Assembly (NCBI RefSeq): GCF_001042715.1
Contig: NZ_CP009687.1
Coordinates: forward strand, 1,479,418-1,543,417
Origin: Clostridium aceticum
Lineage (GTDB): Bacteria > Bacillota > Clostridia > Peptostreptococcales > Natronincolaceae
Direction: 5' to 3'
Length of the DNA stretch: 64,000 bases
A program made the position numbers and the translations under genes. Position 1 is the first letter of the stretch. Every line of letters starts with the position of its first letter. A model generated the notes under the pieces. It was not told where the DNA came from. It did no database searches and saw nothing but the letters and a program-made list of their open reading frames with translations. This document shows, piece after piece, positions 8,701 to 17,316 of the stretch.

Positions 8701-10134
8701 ATGGGAAAACTATACGGTTTTAAAGAATACAATAGACAAACTGCTCCAAAACGACCTGTAGAAGAAAGAGTCAAAGATTATAAAGAACTATACCTTGAAT
8801 TTCCAGAAGAAAGCCTTATGCAGCAGGGGGCTAGATGTATGGATTGTGGAACGCCTTTTTGCAACTGGGGTTGTTCTCTAGGGAATATCATACCTGATTT
8901 CAATGACTTGGTATATAGAGGAGAATGGAAAAAGGCTTACCAAAGGCTGAGACTTACCAACTACTTTCCAGAGTTTACAGGAAGAATTTGTCCTGCCCTA
9001 TGTGAAGGTTCTTGTACATTAGGAATTAACAGAGAACCAGTATCGATTCGTGAAATTGAACTAAACATTATAGAAAAAGCCTTTAAAGAGGGGTGGATTA
9101 AACCTAATCCTCCTAGAGTTAGAACAGGGAAAAAAGCTGCCATCATTGGTTCAGGTCCATCAGGATTATCTGCTGCCTATGCGTTGAACTCTGTTGGGCA
9201 CAGTGTTACAGTGTTTGAAAGAGCTGATGAAGTAGGAGGACTTTTAAGATATGGTATTCCTGATTTTAAGTTAGAAAAGTATGTTATTGATAGAAGAGTA
9301 GATCTTATGAAGGAAGAAGGCATTGTTTTTGAAACCAATAGTCATGTGGGAATTGATTATGAGACAAAGCAGCTGCTGGAAGATTTTGACGTAGTACTTT
9401 TAACAGGTGGCTCTACTGTTCCTAGAGACTTGCAAGTAGAGGGAAGGGAACTCAAAGGAATTCACTTTGCAATGGATTTTTTAACGCAGCAAAATAAAAA
9501 GAATGCAGGAAAACCGATTGAAGATGAAATATCTGCTAAAAATAAAACAGTGCTGGTGATTGGTGGTGGAGATACAGGCTCAGATTGTATTGGGACTTCA
9601 GTAAGACAGGGAGCGAAAGAAGTATATCAATTTGAAATCATGCCAAAACCTCCAGAAACTAGAGATGACACGATGCCATGGCCTTTATACCCAAGAACAT
9701 TGAAGGTAAGTACTTCTCATGAAGAAGGTTGTAAGAGGGATTGGTGCATTGATACTTTGAAGTTTTCAGGAAAAAACGGAAAAGTAACCACTATGCATGG
9801 ATGTAAAGTAGAGTGGAAGAAGAATGATGCAGGAAATATGGTTATCAACAGAATTCCTGATTCAGAGTTTGAGTTAAAAGTAGATTTGGTTTTTCTAGCA
9901 ATGGGATTTCTGCATCCAGAAAAAGCAGGTTTATTAGAACAACTAGGTGTTGAGTTAGACGGTAGAGGTAATGTATTTACTAATCATAAGTATGAAACTA
10001 CAGTTGAAAGAGTTTTTGCAGCTGGGGATATGAGAAAAGGACAATCCCTGGTGGTTTCTGCAATAGAGGAAGGTCAAAAGGCAGCAAAGGCGATAGATGA
10101 ATATTTGATGGGAGAGACTTCTCTGAAGGGCTAA
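8701..10134 (+). CDS. gltD: Glutamate synthase (NADPH), small subunit
   Basis: 477-residue beta subunit that takes electrons from NADPH via FAD and 4Fe-4S clusters to GltB. Visible features: the N-terminal cysteine clusters CMDCGTPFCNWGC and CPALCEGSCTLG; the FAD-binding GSGPSG at 150-155; the NADPH-binding GGGDTGSD from 288; and the C-terminal FAD motif VFAAGDMRKGQSLVV. The ribosome site AAGGAGG lies inside the end of gltB and the spacing is 3 bases, so translation is coupled. Length is typical. A near-perfect terminator closes the operon. Confidence 0.98.
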   Translation: MGKLYGFKEYNRQTAPKRPVEERVKDYKELYLEFPEESLMQQGARCMDCGTPFCNWGCSLGNIIPDFNDLVYRGEWKKAYQRLRLTNYFPEFTGRICPALCEGSCTLGINREPVSIREIELNIIEKAFKEGWIKPNPPRVRTGKKAAIIGSGPSGLSAAYALNSVGHSVTVFERADEVGGLLRYGIPDFKLEKYVIDRRVDLMKEEGIVFETNSHVGIDYETKQLLEDFDVVLLTGGSTVPRDLQVEGRELKGIHFAMDFLTQQNKKNAGKPIEDEISAKNKTVLVIGGGDTGSDCIGTSVRQGAKEVYQFEIMPKPPETRDDTMPWPLYPRTLKVSTSHEEGCKRDWCIDTLKFSGKNGKVTTMHGCKVEWKKNDAGNMVINRIPDSEFELKVDLVFLAMGFLHPEKAGLLEQLGVELDGRGNVFTNHKYETTVERVFAAGDMRKGQSLVVSAIEEGQKAAKAIDEYLMGETSLKG

Positions 10135-10190
10135 GGAGGTCTTACATTAAAATATTGTAGAGGGGTATACAGTATTATAAAAAGTTCTTC

Positions 10191-10238
10191 AAGATACTTC
10201 CTTTAGGAATTGACTTCCTAAAGGAAGTATCTTTTTTT
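10191..10238 (+). terminator. Terminator of gltBD
   Basis: A 19-bp perfect stem (10191-10209 with 10215-10233), loop TTGAC, then a T-run. One of the strongest terminators in the window. Confidence 0.95.
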
Positions 10239-10243
10239 CATTG

Positions 10244-10282
10244 CCTTAACCTAAATCATAGTTTGTCATCCTTAGGGGAGTA
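10244..10282 (+). repeat. Fragment of the TGTCATCC-type inverted-repeat element
   Basis: Resembles the left end of the full element at 23738: a degenerate TTAAC..TAA terminus, then CATA.TTTGTCATCCT.AG.GGAG. The rest of the element is missing. The remaining gap up to 10409 holds only an imperfect inverted repeat (10321-10340 with 10363-10381). Confidence 0.55.
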
Positions 10283-10409
10283 AAAGGTAAAAAATATAGA
10301 AAATTAAAGGGTTTCTAGTAGAAAAGTTGAAGTAATTATTTATAAGATCTTCTTTTCCAGATAATAATTCTTGAACTTTTCACGATTTTCTTCTTTTTAT
10401 AATCATAAG

Positions 10410-10437
10410 TTGATGACTTATATTGTAAATATATAAT
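10410..10437 (+). promoter_or_regulatory. Promoter of the small membrane protein gene
   Basis: TTGATG (10410-10415), 16-base spacer, TATAAT (10432-10437). The predicted start of transcription falls just before the AAAGG ribosome site at 10446-10450, giving a very short leader. Confidence 0.6.
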
Positions 10438-10459
10438 ACTATGTCAAAGGATGTGGTTC

Positions 10460-10630
10460 TTGGTGGAATTAAAGAAAAATAAAAGATTTAAAAGGTTTAT
10501 GTATCTTTTTTGTTTGGGCGTTGTTTTGCTTTTGAATAGACTAAGCATACTTCCTAGAAATTTGGGGCTAATACTAATCATTATTTTTATCCCTTTCGCA
10601 ATTGCCCACGACCTAGACCGTCTCCAGTAA
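10460..10630 (+). CDS. Small membrane protein, unknown function
   Basis: 56-residue reading frame ending at TAA 10628-10630. It has a basic N-terminus (ELKKNKRFKRF) followed by two hydrophobic stretches (MYLFCLGVVLLLNRL and LGLILIIIFIPFAIAH) and a polar DLDRLQ tail, the pattern of a two-helix membrane protein. TTG 10460 is preferred because AAAGG (10446-10450) lies 9 bases upstream; ATG 10451 directly touches that site and GTG 10463 is also possible. A good promoter sits immediately upstream, which supports expression. It may be co-transcribed with the lipoprotein at 10712. I know no family for it. Confidence 0.6.
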   Translation: MVELKKNKRFKRFMYLFCLGVVLLLNRLSILPRNLGLILIIIFIPFAIAHDLDRLQ

Positions 10631-10711
10631 TCGAATATATTTGTTCTTTATAAGAAAACTATAAATGATAAATAGGATGGAGGAATTTGATAAAGCATAG
10701 GAGGAATGTTT

Positions 10712-11515
10712 ATGCAAAAAAAGACAGCAATTTTAATTTCCATATTGATGGTATTGATAATACTAACAGCTTGTTCAGTGAAGGAACAAGAGGACAAGGC
10801 AAAGGAATATGAAGAATATGCCAATGATTACATTGCTTTGAACTATCCATCTGATTGGCACATACAGACCAATGTCTCCCACAATAATCAAACGATTTTC
10901 TTTGAGAAGGAAGCTAATTTTCAATTTGTAGTTCAAGCAGAAGCAGCAGCAGAAGGTGTAGCAAATGAAGATGAAATAAAAGAAGAAATTGAAAAAGATT
11001 TATATGAAGGTTATAGGAAGATGGCTGAAGAAATCATATCAATTAAGGTAATTGAAGATCAAGAGATTACTATAGACGGAGAAAAGGCCAGAGAATTAAA
11101 AGTAGAAACCAAGCTATTGGATAGCACGATTGAGCAGCTTTATTACATCTTAAATGCAGAACTCTCCTCTTACAATGAAGTAAAAAACTACTTAAAGGAA
11201 TACCAAGAAGTGGAAATTTTTATTGATGAAATGAAATATAATCCTGAGAAATTGGAAGACCTTGAAGCTATACTACTTCAATTTGAGGTTGAAAACCAAG
11301 AGGAAAAACAGGCTATTATGATAGCCAATGCTTTCATTGGTAATGCTATTCATTTCATAAAGGAAGAAAAAGATGCAATAATAAAACAAGATATTATAAT
11401 AGCTTACAAAGAAAATATTAGATTGAATATATTCTTTCAAAGTAATAAAAACGAATATCAAGAGAGTATAGGGACTATTCAAAAGATCATTGACTCTATA
11501 ACATTTCTTCATTGA
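10712..11515 (+). CDS. Lipoprotein, PsbP-like fold possible, unknown function
   Basis: 267-residue predicted lipoprotein with signal peptide and lipobox LTAC. AGGAGG (10699-10704) is 1 base from the in-frame ATG at 10706 but 7 bases from ATG 10712, so the latter is chosen. The segment DYIALNYPSDWHIQTNVSHNNQTIFFEKE resembles the opening of PsbP/DUF1795-type domains (YPSDW). The C-terminal part again reads ENIRLNIFFQSNKNEYQESIGTIQKIIDSITF, typical of the last helix of such domains. There is a helical, Glu/Lys-rich insertion between. No catalytic residues are evident. Confidence 0.75.
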   Translation: MQKKTAILISILMVLIILTACSVKEQEDKAKEYEEYANDYIALNYPSDWHIQTNVSHNNQTIFFEKEANFQFVVQAEAAAEGVANEDEIKEEIEKDLYEGYRKMAEEIISIKVIEDQEITIDGEKARELKVETKLLDSTIEQLYYILNAELSSYNEVKNYLKEYQEVEIFIDEMKYNPEKLEDLEAILLQFEVENQEEKQAIMIANAFIGNAIHFIKEEKDAIIKQDIIIAYKENIRLNIFFQSNKNEYQESIGTIQKIIDSITFLH

Positions 11516-11536
11516 TAGTATTTGTGAAATAGCCAC

Positions 11537-11595
11537 GCTTAAATATCTATAAATCATATTAGCTATGTAGCAATATGATTTATAGATATTTAAGC
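11537..11595. repeat. Perfect 24-bp inverted repeat
   Basis: 11537-11560 and 11572-11595 are exact reverse complements separated by 11 bases (AGCTATGTAGC, itself nearly self-complementary). No T-run follows on the plus strand, so it is not a classic terminator. It could stabilise the 3' end of the upstream mRNA or be a relic of a small mobile element. Confidence 0.8.
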
Positions 11596-11653
11596 TGTTA
11601 TCTCTATGTTTTGGGGTATACTTTAACTAAAAATAGAAAAAAGGAGGGCTATA

Positions 11654-11998
11654 ATGAGCAAATATAATTTTAAGATAAGTATTACACCTAAGGAGGCTTT
11701 AGCCTTAGTCAAAAAGGGGCAAGATGCAGATCTAGTACATGAAGAGTTTTTTGATTTAGGAGAAGGTAAGTTTACTGGTACACTTGTTTTTGAAAAGTAC
11801 TATTTAAGAGCAGGTAATAGAGCTGCACTCATTGTTATTGCTGACAATATCAAAGGAGAATCAACCCTTAGGTCAATAGCCACTGGGAGTTCACAGGGTA
11901 TGTTTTTTAACTTTGATTGGGGTGCATCTGATGATTTTGCTTATAGTGTTAAGCGTGTTTTAGGAGACTTTATCGTAAAAGAAGAAAAACTTTCCTAA
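11654..11998 (+). CDS. Small conserved protein, probably DUF6054 family
   Basis: 114-residue soluble protein with no signal peptide or membrane segment. The pattern FTGTLVFEKYYLRAGNRAALIVIADN...STLRSIATGSSQGMFFNFDWG...FAYSVKRVLGDF resembles small Firmicutes proteins of the DUF6054 group (from memory, not searched). AAAAAAGGAGGG precedes ATG with normal spacing. The function is not known. It stands alone between an inverted repeat and a terminator. Confidence 0.75.
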   Translation: MSKYNFKISITPKEALALVKKGQDADLVHEEFFDLGEGKFTGTLVFEKYYLRAGNRAALIVIADNIKGESTLRSIATGSSQGMFFNFDWGASDDFAYSVKRVLGDFIVKEEKLS

Positions 11999-12063
11999 TC
12001 TACTGAAACCAGCAAGTTTCAGGTAAGCAAGTGGATTTGTTCCAGCAAGCTGAAACATCAGGG

Positions 12064-12096
12064 AATCAGGTGGAGAGTCTACTCCACCTGATTTTA
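12064..12096 (+). terminator. Intrinsic terminator
   Basis: AATCAGGTGGAG (12064-12075) pairs perfectly with CTCCACCTGATT (12082-12093), followed by TT. A weaker hairpin TGAAAC/GTTTCA lies just upstream at 12004-12021. It also faces the convergent ABC gene. Confidence 0.75.
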
Positions 12097-12175
12097 AATC
12101 CCACCTACCTTAAAAACAAAATAGACCCATCTCAATAGAAAAGCTGGGCTGTAACATTTTCAAAAAAGTCTAGTA

Positions 12176-12955
12176 CTACTGATCAGCAAGCCGTAACCAA
12201 GTTCGACCCTTTAGCTTTTCAAGAAGGATAGGAGCTTCAAAAAAGTTAGAAAGATTATTGCTGGTTAGAACCTCCTCTGTTTTTCCAGAAGAGTGGATTT
12301 CTCCTTTTCGCAGCAGTAGCGTATGGTTGAAGATTGGTAGTATTTCTTCTGTACGATGGGTAACGTAAATCAATGTAGGTGCACTTTTTTCTTGGCTTAG
12401 ACCTTCAATCATAGAGAGTAATTGTTCTTTTGCAAAAATATCTAGGCCTGTGCAGGGCTCATCTAGGATTAGTAAACGAGGTGAGGACATGAGAGCCCTT
12501 GCGATAAGCACCTTTTGCTTCTCGCCTTGAGATAATGACTCATAAGAACGCTTTGCCAGATGAGCACAATTTAATCTTTCCAACAGATGATTTGCTAAAT
12601 CCTTATCTGCTTTATTAGGTTCTTCAAATAAGCCTATCATAGCAAACTTACCACTCATAACGATCTCCTCAGCAGATTCTTTAACATAGAGCCTTTCTTG
12701 CAGTGCTGTGCTTACCCAACCAATGGATTTTCTTAACTCTCTTAAATCAGAGGCTCCAAAGGTACTGTCAAGAACTTCCATTTCTCCTTTTGAAGGAAAT
12801 ATGTATCCATTGATCATATTTAAAAGGCTAGTTTTGCCTGAACCATTTAATCCTAAAATAGCCCAATGCTCACCAGTTGACACAGACCAATTGATGTCCT
12901 TAAGAATATATTTAGAATCTCTTATAAGAGAAACCCACTTTGCTTTAATAATCAA
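12176..12955 (-). CDS. ABC transporter ATP-binding protein (YlmA/ModF-like)
   Basis: 259-residue ABC ATPase with Walker A (GLNGSGKTS), signature LSQGEKQK, Walker B LLILDEPCTGLD and H-loop VTHR. The opening VSLIRDSKYILKDINWSV and the WAILGLNGSGKT context resemble the YlmA/PhrA branch, which often stands without a permease, as here. Start: TTG 12955 follows GGGGAG by 8 bases and gives MIIKAKWVSL; an upstream GTG at 12985 (ten residues longer) is the alternative. The transported substrate cannot be deduced; no permease gene is adjacent. Confidence 0.88.
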   Translation of the reverse strand: MIIKAKWVSLIRDSKYILKDINWSVSTGEHWAILGLNGSGKTSLLNMINGYIFPSKGEMEVLDSTFGASDLRELRKSIGWVSTALQERLYVKESAEEIVMSGKFAMIGLFEEPNKADKDLANHLLERLNCAHLAKRSYESLSQGEKQKVLIARALMSSPRLLILDEPCTGLDIFAKEQLLSMIEGLSQEKSAPTLIYVTHRTEEILPIFNHTLLLRKGEIHSSGKTEEVLTSNNLSNFFEAPILLEKLKGRTWLRLADQ

Positions 12956-13000
12956 GTTTACTCTCCCCTTCCGAATACGTATCACTTCCGACTTCCCTTT

Positions 13001-13040
13001 ACCCCAAATGACAAATTATGGCTTACATTAACGCTAATGA
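13001..13040 (+). repeat. Fragment of the TGTCATCC-type inverted-repeat element
   Basis: CCCC.AATGACAAATTATGG followed by a TTAACGCTAATGAT-like terminus matches the right end of the element at 21020-21178 over about 40 bases. The other half is absent. It lies 45 bases upstream of the ABC gene start. The rest of the 12956-13410 gap contains the inverted repeat at 13318 and nothing else I can support. Confidence 0.6.
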
Positions 13041-13317
13041 TATTATAATAAATTTTATGACAAAAGTCATCTGATTCTATTTTTCAATAAAAGATCCTCC
13101 CCATAACAGTAGGATGAACTCAATGGTTTTTTAAAAACTCAATGGTTATAGCTTAAAATTTCTTTTTAAAATCTATAATATAGATATTTTAAAGGTAGGT
13201 TTATGGGGTATATATAGGCATAGATCTGTGATTAAAAATTTTAGTACCTAGGATCTACAACTTACAAAGATGAGAAAGGACATGATAGTTGAAACCAGAG
13301 GGTAAAAATGGTAAAAT

Positions 13318-13359
13318 TAAACTAATAATTTTCAGACTTTTCGTTTAATTATTAGTTTA
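13318..13359. repeat. 13-bp inverted repeat upstream of the hemerythrin gene
   Basis: TAAACTAATAATT (13318-13330) and AATTATTAGTTTA (13347-13359) are exact reverse complements with a 16-base loop. It could be an operator or an RNA hairpin about 50 bases before the gene start. Confidence 0.6.
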
Positions 13360-13410
13360 GAAACATCAGTAAAAGAAAATGATTATTAATTATGAAGGGT
13401 AGGATGAATA

Positions 13411-13833
13411 ATGATGTGGAAAGAGAAGTATAAAATCGGGGTACCTATTGTTGATCAGCAACACGAAGAACTCTTTAAACGTGTATCAGATTTTATTCAT
13501 ACGGTTCAAAAAAAAGGTGTATGGGAAGAAAAAATAGACAAGGTCAAAGAAACTATGGTTTTTATGCAGGAGTATGTGGTAGTTCATTTTGATGATGAAG
13601 AAATGTATCAAGAAAAAATCCAGTATCCTGACTTGGATGAGCACAAACAAAAACATATTCAATTTAAAGAAGCAGTTGGTAATTACGTTAAGCGTTTTAA
13701 CGAGGAGGGTTACAGTGAAGAGCTAGTTCAGGAATTTAGTGGTAAACTTGTGGCTTGGTTGATTATGCACGTTGCTGCAATGGACCAAAAAATTGGAGAA
13801 TATGTAGATACTCAAGAGAGAGGAGAATTATAA
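13411..13833 (+). CDS. Bacteriohemerythrin
   Basis: 140-residue hemerythrin-like four-helix protein that binds O2 at a di-iron site. Iron-ligand motifs are in the expected order: DQQHEELF (His18), HFDDEEMY, HKQKH and WLIMHVAAMD. AAGGGTAGG lies 7 bases before the first of two ATGs (13411 and 13414). Its stop codon TAA overlaps the next start (TAATG). In anaerobes such proteins sense or buffer oxygen; the coupled CheX-like gene suggests a role in aerotaxis or an oxygen response (inference). Confidence 0.93.
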   Translation: MMWKEKYKIGVPIVDQQHEELFKRVSDFIHTVQKKGVWEEKIDKVKETMVFMQEYVVVHFDDEEMYQEKIQYPDLDEHKQKHIQFKEAVGNYVKRFNEEGYSEELVQEFSGKLVAWLIMHVAAMDQKIGEYVDTQERGEL

Positions 13834-14294
13834 TGAAAGCAGAAAGTGTAAACTCCTTTTATCAAGCGACAAAGGATGTATTTAAATTGATGTTGGACTT
13901 GGGGATTGAACAAGGAAAATTAGGGATTGTAGAAGACATGGTCCTTAGTAAAGATGCTAATGTGGTTTTAGGCGTAACTGGAGACCTTAGAGGCACCATT
14001 CTATTTAGCTTTCCAAAAGAGATGATTTTGGAAATGGTGAAGATTATGTGCGGTATGGAAATGGATGAGATCGACAGTTTTGTTTCTTCAGCATTAGGAG
14101 AAGTAGCCAATATTATTGGAGGTAATGCAGTAACAATTTTAGCATCAAACAACTATAAGTGTGATATTGTGCCTCCACAGATTTTTGTAGGAGAATATAA
14201 ATCCTTTTCTATGGCTAATGAAAAGGCCTTGCTTTTACCTTTGAAAACTCAAATCGGAGCATTTGACATTAATATTTTTCTGAAGGAAAAATAA
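13833..14294 (+). CDS. cheX: CheX-like chemotaxis phosphatase
   Basis: 153-residue protein of the CheC/CheX/FliY family, which removes phosphate from CheY-P. The single phosphatase motif S-x3-E-x2-N is visible in SALGEVANIIGGNAV with a downstream Pro about 21 residues later. A single motif and this length point to CheX rather than CheC. ATG 13833 overlaps the hemerythrin stop by one base and has GAGAGGAG upstream, so translation is coupled. A longer in-frame opening from 13755 lies inside hemerythrin and is rejected. No other che genes are nearby. Confidence 0.85.
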   Translation: MKAESVNSFYQATKDVFKLMLDLGIEQGKLGIVEDMVLSKDANVVLGVTGDLRGTILFSFPKEMILEMVKIMCGMEMDEIDSFVSSALGEVANIIGGNAVTILASNNYKCDIVPPQIFVGEYKSFSMANEKALLLPLKTQIGAFDINIFLKEK

Positions 14295-14393
14295 ATATTT
14301 TCATAGATGACTAAAATGCAATGATGTTCTAAACGTGAAGGTTTATTGCATATAATTCAATGATTTAAAGGGGCGGATAGGAGGGGTGATAAA

Positions 14394-17129
14394 ATGAAAA
14401 TGAAAAATGTTATTTCACTATGTGTTTTTATTAGCATAATAGCTATACTTGCTGGTTTTACACACTCCTATGCTGATATACCTATAAATATAGAATCATC
14501 AATGCAAGAAACAAAAAAAATTCTCTCAGGGAAACCATCATTGTTGGAGATGATATAAATTATCCCCCCTATAGTTTTTTGGATAAAAACGGTAATCCTG
14601 CTGGTTTTAATATTGAACTGACAGAAGCTGTTTTAAGAACAATGGGATTAAGGGCTGAATTCAGGCTAGATCATTGGACCGAAATAAGGCGACAGTTAGC
14701 AGCAGGGGAAATTCATATGATTTCAGGGATGTTTTATTCATCAGATAGAGAAGTTATTTATGATTTTACAACAAGACACGCAGTTACTAGCGGAGATATT
14801 TTTACCCGCAGGGGAACAAAAATCTCGGACATAAGGGAACTAGAGGGACTAGCTGTAGTAGTGCAAGAAGATGATATAATTTATGAGTACCTGCGAAAAC
14901 AAAATTTAAATATAGCATTTATACCGGTTTCTACAATCGAAGAAGCTTTGAGACTAGTTTCTATTGGAAAGTACGATTATGCAGCAGTATTAAAAGTTCC
15001 AGGACACTATATCATAGAAGAACTAAGGATTCCAAATCTACAGGCAAACAATATAGCCATGGCCCAAAGTGACTATTGTATGGCTGTACAAAGTAATAAT
15101 GAAGATCTGCTCTTCGTATTAAATGGAGGATTAAACCTTTTAAAGGCTACAGGAGAATATCAAGAAATCTATGATAAGTGGTTAGGGGTATATGAAGAAA
15201 AAAGCTTTATCCAAGAGATTAAGGAATATGGTTGGATTTTAGGCTTTGTAGCTATAGGATTGGTTTTATTAGCTATATGGATAGCTACTTTGAAAAGAAT
15301 GGTAGCTATAAAAACCAAGGAACTCAAACAGGCCAATAACACCTTGAATGAAAACCAAAAGGTATTAAATAGTTATAACCAGGAAGTTACAGTGGCTTAT
15401 CAACAACTAACAGCTTCTGAAGAAGAGTTAAGGGCTCAATATGATGAAATTCAAAATTACATAAAGAAGCTAGAAAGTTTAAAACAAAAGTATCAGATAG
15501 CTATCCAAGGTACCAACAGTGTTGTATGGGAGTATGATTTAAATGATAAAAGCATTTACTTATCGGAAGAATTTAAAAATATTTATGGTGTAACCATAGA
15601 TGGGAAAGAAAAAATCGAAAAAATTTTCCATCAACTTTTAACATCAGAGGAAAAAGATAAGCTAATAAAAGAATTTATGGACTATAAAAAGGAAAAAAGA
15701 AGAGATCTATAGTCAAGTGCAAATTAGAGATAAAAATAATAATCAACAATGGATACTAGTTCGAGGAAAAGGAGTTTTCGATGAAAACAATCAATTAAAG
15801 ATGATTAACGGTATTATTCTTGATATAACAAAATTAAAAGAACAGGAAAAGCATATAAAACATCTTGCTTATCATGATCCCGTAACAGATTTACCAAATC
15901 GAATTATGTTTATGGAAGAGTTGGAAAAAGAGATAGATAAAAACAAGTCTGGAGCTGTAATGTTACTGGATCTTGATAATTTTAAAGGAATCAACGACAC
16001 GCTAGGCCATATATATGGTGATAAATTATTAAGAAAAGTTGCACAAGAACTTTTAAGTATTAAAGATAAAAAACTATTTATATCAAGATTTGGAGGAGAT
16101 GAGTTTCTTATTTTACTAAAGGAAGAAACAGAGATCGCTGAAATCCAAAACTACGCACAAAAGATAAGTGATATATTTACAAAAAGAATTACAACTAAAG
16201 AAGAAGCCTATATAAGTTGTAGCATAGGAATAACCCTCTATCCCCTCCATAGCAATGATGTTACCCAACTGATTATGAATGCGGATATTGCTATGTATCA
16301 TGCTAAAAACTCAGGAAAAAGTAATTACAAGCTGTTTAATCAAGAACTGACTGATAACTTGAAGGAAAAAAGGAGAATAGAAACGGTTTTACGAGAAGCT
16401 ATAGAGAAAGAGGAATTTAAACTACTCTATCAACCTCAAGTATGCAGCGTTACAAGAAAGGTCATAGGTTTCGAGGCTCTTTTAAGGTTGAAAAAACATG
16501 CTATATCCCCAGCTGTCTTTATACCAGTAGCAGAGGAAACGGGTATGATCATAGAGATTGGAAGGTGGATCACCAAGGAAGTAGCTTCACAAATAACTAG
16601 CTGGAAGAAGAAAGGTATAAGTATAAAACCTATAGCTATTAATTTTTCTGCAAAACAAATGAATGATTTAGGTTATATCAACTTTTTAGAGGATATATTT
16701 AAAGAAGAGAATGTAGATCCTAATGATATAGAGATAGAAATTACAGAAAGTATTTTTTTAGAAAATAAGCAGGAAACAATGACATTTCTTAATAACTTAA
16801 GGGCATTAGGTTTGAAAATTGTATTAGATGATTTTGGAACAGGGTATTCTTCCTTAAGATATCTGACGTTTTTGCCAGTACATAAAATAAAATTAGATAA
16901 GTCTCTAAATGATAAATTCTTAGAGCTAAGCAATATTGCAGTGATGGAGAGTATTATTTCCCTAGCTCACAGTTTAAACTTAAAAGTTGTGGCAGAAGGG
17001 ATTGAAGATACTCAACAGTATCAGCGGTTAAAGCTAGTAAAATGTGATTATATTCAAGGGTACCTTTTTAGTAAACCATTGGAGGTAAAGGAAGCAGAAG
17101 ATATCCATAACTACCATTTCTTATTATGA
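14394..17129 (+). pseudogene. SBP_bac_3-PAS-GGDEF-EAL signalling protein, interrupted by two frameshifts
   Basis: One gene in three frame segments. Segment 1 (14394-14550) encodes a signal peptide and stops early. Segment 2 continues in another frame from about 14521 (RETIIVGDD, YPPYSFLDKNG) to TAG at 15710-15712: an amino-acid-binding-type periplasmic domain, a membrane helix near 15222-15285, coiled coil and the start of a PAS domain. Segment 3 (in frame from about 15699 to 17129) completes the PAS domain and carries GGDEF (RFGGDEF intact) and EAL (FEALLRL, NFSAKQ, ITES, DDFGTGYSS, AEGIE intact). The junctions lie at A-runs 14513-14520 (eight A) and 15693-15698 (six A). Adding one A to the first and removing one from the second restores a single 911-residue frame. 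Either a recent pseudogene, a sequencing error, or slippage expression. No I-site RxxD is seen before GGDEF. Confidence 0.85.
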
Positions 17130-17316
17130 TAGAAATAAATCAAAGCATGTTTTTCAAGGCAATAAAGAGTGGTTTTCTTGAAGTAGTGATAAAAACATGT
17201 TACTATAGAATCAATGTTTTTATGAAGAGTTTTGCTATATTATTATACAATTATTAGATGCAGTAAAGTGTTATCTAATACTTTGCACTTATTGGTAGTA
17301 AGAAATGAGGAGAATT

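Noticed and set aside
11572-11610. Terminator after the 10.7 kb lipoprotein
   Set aside because: The hairpin is strong but the following GCTGTTATCTC is not a T-tract.
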